From Halanaerobium sp. (GTDB lineage: Bacteria; Bacillota; Halanaerobiia; Halanaerobiales; Halanaerobiaceae), in contig QBLP01000001.1 in NCBI GenBank assembly GCA_003070825.1, forward strand, positions 1 through 33,770: a stretch of DNA of 33,770 nt, given 5' to 3'. Positions 16,227 to 23,321 of this stretch are shown in pieces. The position numbers were made by a program, and so were the translations under genes. Below the pieces are notes generated by a model. The model was not told the origin of the DNA and ran no database searches. It saw only the letters and a list, made by a program, of their open reading frames with translations. Each line of letters begins with the position of its first letter. The stretch's first letter is position 1.

Positions 16227-16971
16227 TTTTCCACCTGCTGACATGAGCTTTTAATTTTTCTAAAAGATAATATTCCACAAAAAGCATAAACAGTACTAAA
16301 ACTATGGTCCAGGCAAAAAGGCGGTCTGTTGCCATCATAGAATTAGCCCGACTGAGCTGATAACCGATCCCACTCGAGGAAGCAATAAACTCTGCAAAAA
16401 CTGATGACTTCCAGGCAAAGGCAAATGCTACACTTAAAGCAGAAACCAGAGCCGGGAGTAGTGAAGGTAAATATATCTCCTTTAAAATTCTTAAGCGTGG
16501 GGTTGAATAGGCCTTCGCCATCTCAATTAGATCGGTATTCATCTCCTCCAGCCCCTGAAAGATATTAACGAAAATCACAGGCAGCGAAACGGTGAAAATC
16601 AAAAATATTGGTGTCAGATCATCAGCTACACCAAACCAGACGACAGCCAGCGAAACCCAGACAACTGGTGGGGTAGCCTGAATAATTGTAATCAGGGGTC
16701 GAAATGTCCTCTGCAGCAGAGAAAATCGGTGCAGTAGAAGTGCCAGAATTATTCCAGCCAGCACAGCAGCCCCATAGGCAATAAGTGTTCTTCTTAAAGT
16801 TATGATAAAGCTTTCAACTAAAATTCCTGAAACTGCAATTTCTTTTAAAGCCTGATAACTTTCTCCAATCGAGGGCAGGATGAGGCTGTTTAAGCCGGCC
16901 GCACCCCTTTCCCAGATCAGAAAAATTACTATTAATAAGAGCCAGAATGGTTTAGTAATAAAATTCTTCAT
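16219..16971 (-). CDS. NitT/TauT-family ABC transporter, permease
   Basis: About six hydrophobic segments span this 250-residue inner-membrane protein. The EAA-type loop that docks the ATPase is visible (EMAKAYSTPRLRILKEIYLP), as is the TPPVVWVSLAVVWFG segment common to SsuC/TauC-like permeases. The ATG at 16971 lies inside the end of the binding-protein gene (20-bp overlap) with AGGTGG 11 bases upstream; a GTG at 16986 is an alternative. The solute cannot be read from the sequence: sulfonates, taurine, nitrate-like anions, thiamine precursors and others are carried by relatives. Confidence 0.9.
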   Translation of the reverse strand: MKNFITKPFWLLLIVIFLIWERGAAGLNSLILPSIGESYQALKEIAVSGILVESFIITLRRTLIAYGAAVLAGIILALLLHRFSLLQRTFRPLITIIQATPPVVWVSLAVVWFGVADDLTPIFLIFTVSLPVIFVNIFQGLEEMNTDLIEMAKAYSTPRLRILKEIYLPSLLPALVSALSVAFAFAWKSSVFAEFIASSSGIGYQLSRANSMMATDRLFAWTIVLVLFMLFVEYYLLEKLKAHVSRWKND

Positions 16972-17902
16972 CGGGCAGACTTCCACCTAATAAGTCTGGA
17001 TACATCTCCAAAATCTCTCCAAAGTAGAGTTCTGTCAACTCGCGGCTTTCTGCTTCTGAATAAATATTTAAGTTAACTCTGCTGTATGACTTTTTCAAAA
17101 CAGGTGCCGGCATCTCAAAATGTTTGGAAGCAAGCTGAGCTGCTGCTTCTGGATTGTTATTTACCCATTCCACACCCTGTTTATAATAACCATTAATTAT
17201 ATTTGTAAACTGGGGATTTTCTTCGGCAAAATTTCCATTTACAAAAAGCGCTACAAAAGGAATTCTCTCATCACCATGAATTTTAGCCCATTCTTTTTGA
17301 ATATCCATTGACAGTTCTGCGCTTTCTCTATTAGCCAGACTGATAGTTGCCAGCGGCTCAGGGAGAATAATAGCATCAAGCTCTCCAGCCATAAATAACT
17401 GAGCAGCACCAGGCAGGGCTCTATAAACCAGGTTGAGATCAGTTTCTGGATCAAGTCCATTTTCTGAGGCCAGATAGCGGGCCAGAAAATCCAGCGGACC
17501 TCCCTGCAGCGGCAGTGCCAGATCTTTTCCTTTTAAATCTTCCCAGCTTTCTGCTTTAAAACCATCGGTCAACAGATAATCAATCGCCCAGGTATTAACA
17601 TTAAGCATCTTTATATTAATTCCTCGATTATAGGCATTAGCACCAAGATTAGAACCAGTAACTAAAAAGTCTATATCATTCTGGGCCAGCAGTGAAATAC
17701 CGCGCTGATGATCAGAAGACAGATTAATATTTAGGTCAACTGCCTCCGGTAATTCAGCTTCTTCCTGCATCCATAAAAATGGAAGTGCAGCTGGAACAGT
17801 AGGTGTCTGAATATTTATTCTCTTAGCTGCAGCAGGTAATACTGCTAAAGCCATAATACTTACTAATAAAATTAATGTTAATAATCTCTTTTTCTTTAAC
17901 AT
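16952..17902 (-). CDS. NitT/TauT-family ABC transporter, periplasmic substrate-binding protein
   Basis: The 316-residue protein has a clear type I signal peptide (KKKR, hydrophobic core, LAVLPAAAKR) and no lipobox cysteine, so it is probably periplasmic in a diderm cell. The body resembles NMT1/THI5/SsuA-like proteins (VPAALPFLWMQEEA, DIDFLVTGSNLGANAYNRG, GELDAIILPEPLA). It is the first gene of a binding protein-permease-ATPase operon. Its 150-bp leader contains a large imperfect inverted repeat directly after the sufB stop. The neighbouring Suf genes make a sulfur source such as a sulfonate worth considering, but that is inference. Confidence 0.88.
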   Translation of the reverse strand: MLKKKRLLTLILLVSIMALAVLPAAAKRINIQTPTVPAALPFLWMQEEAELPEAVDLNINLSSDHQRGISLLAQNDIDFLVTGSNLGANAYNRGINIKMLNVNTWAIDYLLTDGFKAESWEDLKGKDLALPLQGGPLDFLARYLASENGLDPETDLNLVYRALPGAAQLFMAGELDAIILPEPLATISLANRESAELSMDIQKEWAKIHGDERIPFVALFVNGNFAEENPQFTNIINGYYKQGVEWVNNNPEAAAQLASKHFEMPAPVLKKSYSRVNLNIYSEAESRELTELYFGEILEMYPDLLGGSLPDEEFYY

Positions 17903-17950
17903 AAATTATTCCTCCTGTATTTTCGTTTATGTTTATTTGTGCTCATTTAT

Positions 17951-18050
17951 GTGCACGCACCGTGAACCTGTCGGTTTTTATGTTTTTTTGTCTAAAACAC
18001 CCCGCTTTCGACTAATTGCGACATAAATCGGGTGGTTCCCGGTGCATGTA
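17951..18050 (-). repeat. Large inverted repeat in the leader of the ABC transporter operon
   Basis: In the minus-strand RNA, GCACCGGGAACC pairs with GGTTCACGGTGC, and the stem extends on both sides with small internal loops to arms of about 32 bases (18020-18050 with 17951-17983). The loop of roughly 36 bases contains a minor GTC/GAC hairpin. No U run follows on the minus strand, so it is not a simple terminator for sufB. It does not match a riboswitch class I can recall. Repeated ACATAAA words follow it. Confidence 0.6.
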
Positions 18051-18052
18051 CG

Positions 18053-18991
18053 TTAATCGTTTAAAAGGCCCTGAATAATTACATCAGAAGCTTCTTCTTC
18101 ATCTAAGCCGTGAGCCATCAGAGTCTGCAGCTGGGTGCTGTCTACACTACCAATTGCTGCCTCATGAGTCACCTTTGCCTCAGGATGGCGGACATCTACT
18201 ATTGGAATTGCCCGAGCAACTGCCTGATCCTTAATAATCTCAGTACAGTCCACATGTCCCATCGCATCTGCCGCATCTGCTGTCAGCTCATTGTAAATTT
18301 CAGCTTCTGCCTGATCCTTTATAGCAATCTTAGAATCCAGAATTCCTCTGGCGGACTCACCATTTAAATGAGCCGCCTCCCGTATTTTAATCAGGTCATC
18401 TTTTTGACCGCTGATCCGAGCCAACATTTCAACAGTTCCATGCTCTGCTATCTCAGCTTCATAATCAAAATCAATTTTTCCAACTCTACCTTTAAGCAGA
18501 TCAAATTTGGTCACCAGTTTTCCGTAGGCTTCAACATTAATATCAGATTTAGCAATTACTTCTACCCCACCATTATCTCCGTGAAAATGGTGCTCCTTAT
18601 AAATGTAGCTGCCGCCTTCACCAATATTAATCACCGCATCCATGATATGCTGAACTTTAACAGCGTTGGGAAATACACAGTCAGCTCTTACTTCTACCTG
18701 GGCATCTTTCTGGATATCAACATTCATATCTATAATTTGCTTACCTTCTTTAGGCAGAACCCCAAAACACATATGCACCGGGTTTTTGATTTTATATCCT
18801 TCTCTGACGGTAACCTTAACCCTTACTTTATTAGCTTCGACTTTGTCAGCTTCAACTTCAAGTCCTTCAACAGCATGCATGCCGAGAATTCTGTCCTGTT
18901 CTAAAACTACATGTGCTACTTCACTGTCAGAAAAAATATCATCTCCACCTGCATCTTTGTAGGCATCGACCATCATTTCGTAGTCATTCAT
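18053..18991 (-). CDS. sufB: SufB-like scaffold of a minimal SufCB (SMS-type) Fe-S assembly system
   Basis: At 312 residues this is much shorter than E. coli SufB (about 495), and corresponds to its C-terminal beta-helix core. Cys249 in GHVDCTEII lines up with the essential SufB cysteine and Glu277 in THEAAIG with the essential glutamate, so the cluster-assembly site is intact. A lone sufCB pair without sufD, sufS or sufU corresponds to the minimal SUF-like systems reported from archaea and anaerobes. The ATG overlaps the sufC stop by one base (TGATG). The large leader hairpin of the ABC transporter begins right after its stop codon. Confidence 0.92.
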   Translation of the reverse strand: MNDYEMMVDAYKDAGGDDIFSDSEVAHVVLEQDRILGMHAVEGLEVEADKVEANKVRVKVTVREGYKIKNPVHMCFGVLPKEGKQIIDMNVDIQKDAQVEVRADCVFPNAVKVQHIMDAVINIGEGGSYIYKEHHFHGDNGGVEVIAKSDINVEAYGKLVTKFDLLKGRVGKIDFDYEAEIAEHGTVEMLARISGQKDDLIKIREAAHLNGESARGILDSKIAIKDQAEAEIYNELTADAADAMGHVDCTEIIKDQAVARAIPIVDVRHPEAKVTHEAAIGSVDSTQLQTLMAHGLDEEEASDVIIQGLLND

Positions 18992-19740
18992 CAGCTGGCC
19001 ACCTCCGTCTCACACTCTTCTTCTTTGGCACAGGGAAAACAGAACGATTTAAAATATTCGCTGATATCTGCTGGGTCACCCTGACGAATGATTTCTCCTT
19101 CACAGACTAAAGCTGCCTTATCTGCATACTGCAGCATCTCCTCAGAATGAGTTATTAAAAGCAGGCCACTGCCTGAATCCTTAAAATACTTAATCATATC
19201 TGCAATATTATTTAGAGCAACTATATCAACGCCAGAATCCGGCTCATCTAAAATTATCAGCTCCGGATGCATTAAAATTAAGGAAGCTAGCTCAATTCTT
19301 TTTCTTTCTCCTCCACTCAAACTTTTATCGACAAAGCGGTTTAAATACTGATAGGGATTAATTGCCACCTTATTTAAGGCATCCCGAAGCTTTTCTTCTG
19401 TTACTTCTTCACCTTTGCTTCTTAAACCTAGTGCTAAAAACTCTCTCACAGTTACTCCCTGATAGCGGGCTGGTTCCTGCCAGGCTAAGGTTATTCCTTT
19501 TTTGGCCCTCTGATTAATTTTTAAGTCATTGATTTTTTCACCCTTATAAAGAATCTCTCCTTTTTGCGGGTGGTAATTATTGATCCCCATCAGAGTGTAA
19601 GCCAGTGTTGATTTCCCACAGCCATTTGGCCCAATTAAGGCAAATACTTCTCCTTTTTCCAGGGAAAATTCCATCCCCCGTAAAATTTCTGCATCTTCAA
19701 TTTTTAGATGCAGGTCTTTAACTTCTAATAATTTCGACAT
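18991..19740 (-). CDS. sufC: SufC ATPase of the minimal Suf system
   Basis: The 249-residue soluble ABC ATPase has Walker A GPNGCGKSTLA, Q-loop WQEPARYQG, signature LSGGERKRIELA, Walker B LIILDEPDSGVD and the ITHSEEML switch, all typical of SufC. It drives conformational change of the SufB dimer during Fe-S cluster assembly. I choose ATG 19740 because AAGGAGG lies 6 bases upstream; 19743 is also ATG, and the frame to 19764 would run through the ribosome site and into the inverted repeat. Translation is coupled to sufB. Confidence 0.93.
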   Translation of the reverse strand: MSKLLEVKDLHLKIEDAEILRGMEFSLEKGEVFALIGPNGCGKSTLAYTLMGINNYHPQKGEILYKGEKINDLKINQRAKKGITLAWQEPARYQGVTVREFLALGLRSKGEEVTEEKLRDALNKVAINPYQYLNRFVDKSLSGGERKRIELASLILMHPELIILDEPDSGVDIVALNNIADMIKYFKDSGSGLLLITHSEEMLQYADKAALVCEGEIIRQGDPADISEYFKSFCFPCAKEEECETEVAS

Positions 19741-19760
19741 CATACTCCTCCTTATATGAA

Positions 19761-19847
19761 CCACCGTTTACCAAAACATTTTTTGCCAAATATTTATCTA
19801 ACAAACTCAAACTTATAAATGGTAATTTATGGTTCCGTAAACGGTGG
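19761..19847 (-). repeat. Perfect 11-bp inverted repeat in the sufC leader
   Basis: CCACCGTTTAC (19761-19771) and GTAAACGGTGG (19837-19847) are perfect reverse complements 65 bp apart, with a smaller ATAAAT/ATTTAT hairpin inside. The 3' arm ends about 9 bases before the sufC ribosome-binding site, so folding could influence translation. The 3' arm GGTAAACGGTG resembles GGTTCACGGTG of the leader hairpin on the other side of sufCB. No target duplication or U run is seen. Confidence 0.6.
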
Positions 19848-19860
19848 CTACACACTTTAT

Positions 19861-21084
19861 TTATTCCATTCCTAAAAATTCATTGATTTTGTCTGCATGA
19901 TAACCGGGTATAATCAAATGATGATTACCAATCGCATCATTTAAAAAGTAGTCCGAACTCTGCGGAAGCGATATTTTAAGCTGAGTTCTACAGGCATTGG
20001 GAGAATCCATGTTTTCAATAATTTCTCCTTCTGCCACAAAATACTGCTCCAGTCCGGCTCCACCAATCTTAAATACTGTAACCGGCCCCTCTTCTAAAAT
20101 CCCCTGAATTCCAACTCCAATACCAGTTTCAAAGTGCGAGCGGATAATGTAATCCTTGCTGATATCTGTAGCTACAGTGCAGTGGGCAAAAAGAATTTCA
20201 TCATTTTTTTTATCTATTGCCGCCGGGTTAGCCATAAAGGGCATCTGCCCGGTTAACTGATGGGCTAAAAACATGGTAAAAGCAGCCGGAACATCACCCT
20301 CACAGCCAGCAACCAACCCTTCATTATTTAAAAGGGCCAGGGCCAGACAGCCGGTGGTATTTAATTCCATTACAATATCAAAACAGCGAATTGTCAGTGC
20401 ATCTAAGTCATTAGCATAAACAACTTCTTTTAAAGCCAGATAAATTTTTGCAGCCTCAACCAGATCAGCTTCATTGCTCTCCACAATTTCTGCAGCATTT
20501 TCTAAGAAATCAGCTGCTATTCTTTTAGCCTTAGCAGAATCAACCTGCTCCAGGGCCTGATAAACTTCCTCAAGTTCGATATCCACAAATTCAGTTCCCC
20601 AGTGGTGAGCAGCATGCTGATAATCAATCTGACTACCGATCAACCAGTCTGAAGGCTGACCAATAACTCCAAGTCTTGCCTCAGCAATTCGGTCCCTTAC
20701 CTGCTTATAGGCAGCCAGTTCTTCAATTTCTACAACTAAATCTTCCATTTCTCCGTGTAAAATTTTCCCATCCAAACCCTCAGCATTCAAAAAGCTCAAT
20801 ATTTCTAGAGATGCGGGAAGCGAATTATGCAGCTCAGTCGCTAATAGGTAGGACGGCTGGGGCAGATAGTCAACATTTTCTGCAAAAATACTCTCTGAGC
20901 CCCCTGATTTAATAAAATTGATTGTTAAATCAAATTCATCAAAATCAGTAAAAGGAATCTCATCGACCTTTATTTCTTCCAACTCAAAGTTATCATTTAA
21001 TACCTTATACTTATCCTCTAATGTCTCATCTATTCTATCTTCATCATGAATCTCAGACACAATAGAAACCAGTGCTATTTTCAT
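19861..21084 (-). CDS. L-fucose/L-arabinose isomerase-fold protein, substrate unknown
   Basis: The 407-residue protein resembles the FucI/AraA isomerase superfamily rather than either enzyme itself (those are about 500-590 residues). Likely metal ligands are E and D in the GCEGDVPAA segment, D/H in HCTVATDI and the H pair in GNHHLIIPG near the C-terminus. Such proteins catalyse aldose-ketose isomerisation, but many short relatives are uncharacterised. It has its own promoter and an AGGAGGT-type ribosome site, and is upstream of sufCB by 120 bp on the same strand. No sugar kinase or aldolase is adjacent to hint at the substrate. Confidence 0.8.
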   Translation of the reverse strand: MKIALVSIVSEIHDEDRIDETLEDKYKVLNDNFELEEIKVDEIPFTDFDEFDLTINFIKSGGSESIFAENVDYLPQPSYLLATELHNSLPASLEILSFLNAEGLDGKILHGEMEDLVVEIEELAAYKQVRDRIAEARLGVIGQPSDWLIGSQIDYQHAAHHWGTEFVDIELEEVYQALEQVDSAKAKRIAADFLENAAEIVESNEADLVEAAKIYLALKEVVYANDLDALTIRCFDIVMELNTTGCLALALLNNEGLVAGCEGDVPAAFTMFLAHQLTGQMPFMANPAAIDKKNDEILFAHCTVATDISKDYIIRSHFETGIGVGIQGILEEGPVTVFKIGGAGLEQYFVAEGEIIENMDSPNACRTQLKISLPQSSDYFLNDAIGNHHLIIPGYHADKINEFLGME

Positions 21085-21145
21085 TTTATTACCTCCAGCT
21101 TAGCTAAATGTTTTTTAATTTAGGTTCTAAGTTTACTCTACATCT

Positions 21146-21174
21146 ATTATATTTAATCTATATGCTTTAAGCAA
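21146..21174 (-). promoter_or_regulatory. Sigma-A promoter of the FucI-like gene (perhaps also sufCB)
   Basis: The minus strand reads TTGCTT (21169-21174), 17 bp, then a perfect TATAAT (21146-21151). I see no clear promoter between this gene and sufC, so read-through into suf is possible. Confidence 0.65.
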
Positions 21175-21226
21175 ACAAAAGTGAAAATTTTTACTGGCTG
21201 TGATTTATTTATCAATTATCAGCAAG

Positions 21227-21251
21227 AAAAAGACCGCCCTTAAAGACGGCC
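21227..21251 (-). terminator. Intrinsic terminator of glgA
   Basis: Minus-strand GGCCGTC pairs with GGCGGTC (G-U pairs included) and is followed by five U residues. It lies about 27 bases after the glgA stop. Confidence 0.88.
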
Positions 21252-21277
21252 TCAATCTTTTTTTGATTGTCTAATCC

Positions 21278-23056
21278 TTAAACAGTTAAGATAGCTGAAA
21301 TTTTTTGATATTTTTTCTTACCAATTCCTTTAACTTTAGTCAACTCAGATTTCTTTTTAAAATCTCCATTTTCTTCACGGTAGACAACTATTCTTTCCGC
21401 ATAGGCATTACCAATACCCGGGAGTTCTGCCAGTTCCGAAACTGAAGCCTGATTGATATTAATCTGTTTTTTCTTTTTAGGTCCCGGCTTCTTTTTTGCA
21501 GCCTCAGCTTTTTTAGCCTTAGGTCTGGCTGCTTTGCTTTCTTTACTTTCAGGTTGATAAACCTTGATCTCAAACTCTGAGTCTCCAACAGGCTTAGCCT
21601 TCTCTTTTCCAGCCCCTGTCAGCTGATTATAAAGTTTTGAATATTTCTTGGCTGAATTATGCCAGCTGTAGTCAAGATCCATCACCCGATTGACCAGCTT
21701 ATTCCAGACTCCTTTCTGATAATAGAAGGAAACTGCTCTTTCAATTGTGTGCAGCATGTCGTGAGCATTATAATTGTTGAAGCTGAAACCTGTGCCTTCT
21801 CCTGTTTCTTCATTATAAGGAATTACAGTATCCTTTAAACCACCGGTTTCCCTAACAACCGGAATTGTACCATAGCGGAAACTAATCAGCTGACTTAAAC
21901 CACAGGGTTCAAAACGTGAGGGCATTAAGAACATGTCACTACCTGCATAAATCTGATCTGCCAGCTGAGCATCATATTTAATATTTACAGAAAGATTATC
22001 CGGATATTCATGCTGTTTGGCTTCAAAAAATTCCTCGTATTCTCTCTGTCCTGTTCCCAGAATCAAAAACTGAGCTCCAGTTGCCATAATCTCATCAAAA
22101 ACAGCCCTTACCAGGTCCAGTCCCTTCTGTTCAACCATTCTCGAAATAAATCCAATTAGTGGTTTATCACCGTTTACTTCCAGTCCAAGTTTCTGCTGAA
22201 TATGAACCTTATTGGCCAGTTTTTTGTCAATCTCACCTTTTGAAAAGCGCACTGCCAGGTTCTTATTTGTCTTGGGGTCAAACTTCTCGTAGCTGATACC
22301 GTTTAAAATACCGCTTAAATCATCTCCACGCATTCTTAGAGCATAATCCAGACCTTCACCATAATAGGATGTCTGAATCTCATTTGCATAACTTTCACTT
22401 ACTGTTGTCACATGATCAGCGTACACAATCCCTGTCTTCATATAGTTCAAAAGACCATTGTGTCTGATATTTCCACTTTCCCAGTGGTGTGGGGCCACTC
22501 CTAAAACATCTCCGGCTGAATGACCGGCAAACTGTCCCTGATATTTGAGATTATGAATAGTAAAGACCGTTTTAATATCCTGATAATAACTCTGCTGACG
22601 ATAACGGTCAGCAAAAAGCAGTGGTAGTGGACCTGTCTGCCAGTCATTGGCATGAATAATATCCGGCTTAAAACCAATTACAGGCAGCATATCTAAAACA
22701 GCCTGTGAGAAAAATGCAAACTGCTCATGCTTATCTTCATTTTCATAGATTGAATCGCGATCAAAATAATATCTATTGTCTATAAAATAAACTGGAACTC
22801 CATCCTCTTCCAGTCTGTTAACACCTAAATATGTATCTCTCCAGGCTAACTTTGTTCTAAAATGGCAGACTGATTCCATTCTTTCTTTATATTCTTCCGG
22901 AATCTGCCTGTACTGTGGAATAACCAGCCTTACATCATGGCCTTCTTCTCTGAGAGCCTGTGGTAATGAACCAGCTACATCAGCCAGCCCCCCAGTTTTA
23001 ATAAATGGGTCCGCCTCTGAAGCAACAAATAAAATTTTCTTTTTTTCTTTTTTCAT
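21278..23056 (-). CDS. glgA: Glycogen synthase with a C-terminal ComEA-like helix-hairpin-helix domain
   Basis: Residues 1-479 are a complete GT5 glycogen synthase: KTGGLADV (ADP-glucose site, residues 20-27), HANDWQTGPLPL, FISRMVEQKGLDL, EPCGLSQLISFRYGT and the terminal YSWHNSAKKYSKLY. It adds glucose from ADP-glucose to glycogen. Ordinary GlgA ends here at about 480 residues. This protein continues through a Lys/Ala/Pro linker (480-530) into a 62-residue domain (531-592) with two helix-hairpin-helix signatures, LPGIGNAYAERI and VKGIGKKKYQKI, in the arrangement of ComEA, a DNA-binding competence protein. The frame is unbroken. The ATG follows CAGGAGGTG. The gene is divergent from glgBCD across 265 bp and ends at a strong terminator. 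Confidence 0.95.
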   Translation of the reverse strand: MKKEKKKILFVASEADPFIKTGGLADVAGSLPQALREEGHDVRLVIPQYRQIPEEYKERMESVCHFRTKLAWRDTYLGVNRLEEDGVPVYFIDNRYYFDRDSIYENEDKHEQFAFFSQAVLDMLPVIGFKPDIIHANDWQTGPLPLLFADRYRQQSYYQDIKTVFTIHNLKYQGQFAGHSAGDVLGVAPHHWESGNIRHNGLLNYMKTGIVYADHVTTVSESYANEIQTSYYGEGLDYALRMRGDDLSGILNGISYEKFDPKTNKNLAVRFSKGEIDKKLANKVHIQQKLGLEVNGDKPLIGFISRMVEQKGLDLVRAVFDEIMATGAQFLILGTGQREYEEFFEAKQHEYPDNLSVNIKYDAQLADQIYAGSDMFLMPSRFEPCGLSQLISFRYGTIPVVRETGGLKDTVIPYNEETGEGTGFSFNNYNAHDMLHTIERAVSFYYQKGVWNKLVNRVMDLDYSWHNSAKKYSKLYNQLTGAGKEKAKPVGDSEFEIKVYQPESKESKAARPKAKKAEAAKKKPGPKKKKQININQASVSELAELPGIGNAYAERIVVYREENGDFKKKSELTKVKGIGKKKYQKISAILTV

Positions 23057-23140
23057 GGAGCCACCTCCTGTGATTATAAAAAATGATTCTAGCTACTGTC
23101 TGCTTATTTACAAAATCAACTAAATTATATTCTTATCCTT

Positions 23141-23169
23141 AGTTTAATAAAAGTCAAGAATAATGTCAA
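23141..23169 (-). promoter_or_regulatory. Sigma-A promoter of glgA
   Basis: The minus strand reads TTGACA (23164-23169), 17 bp, then TAAACT (23141-23146). It lies in the divergent glgA-glgB region. Confidence 0.6.
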
Positions 23170-23321
23170 CTAAATCGTTTTTTTAGGAAATAGTAATAAT
23201 TTGACAGATATCAGCTGATTAATTAAAGGAAATTTAGAGGAAATAGAGAATAAATACAATACAACAGCAGATTTATAAATACTTAAAATAAATTTTTTTT
23301 TAGATTTAAGGAGGGAGTTTA

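Noticed and set aside
17951..18050. Leader hairpin as a known riboswitch (TPP, SAM, guanidine, FMN, cobalamin, purine, fluoride, THF)
   Set aside because: None of the conserved core words of these classes that I can recall are present; only the large stem is supported.
18368..18904. 178-residue plus-strand ORF antisense to sufB
   Set aside because: It has no ribosome site or recognisable motif and lies wholly inside the well-supported sufB gene.
19761..19847. Inverted repeat before sufC as an insertion-element remnant
   Set aside because: No target-site duplication, no transposase fragment and only 87 bp; a regulatory fold fits better, though this is not proven.
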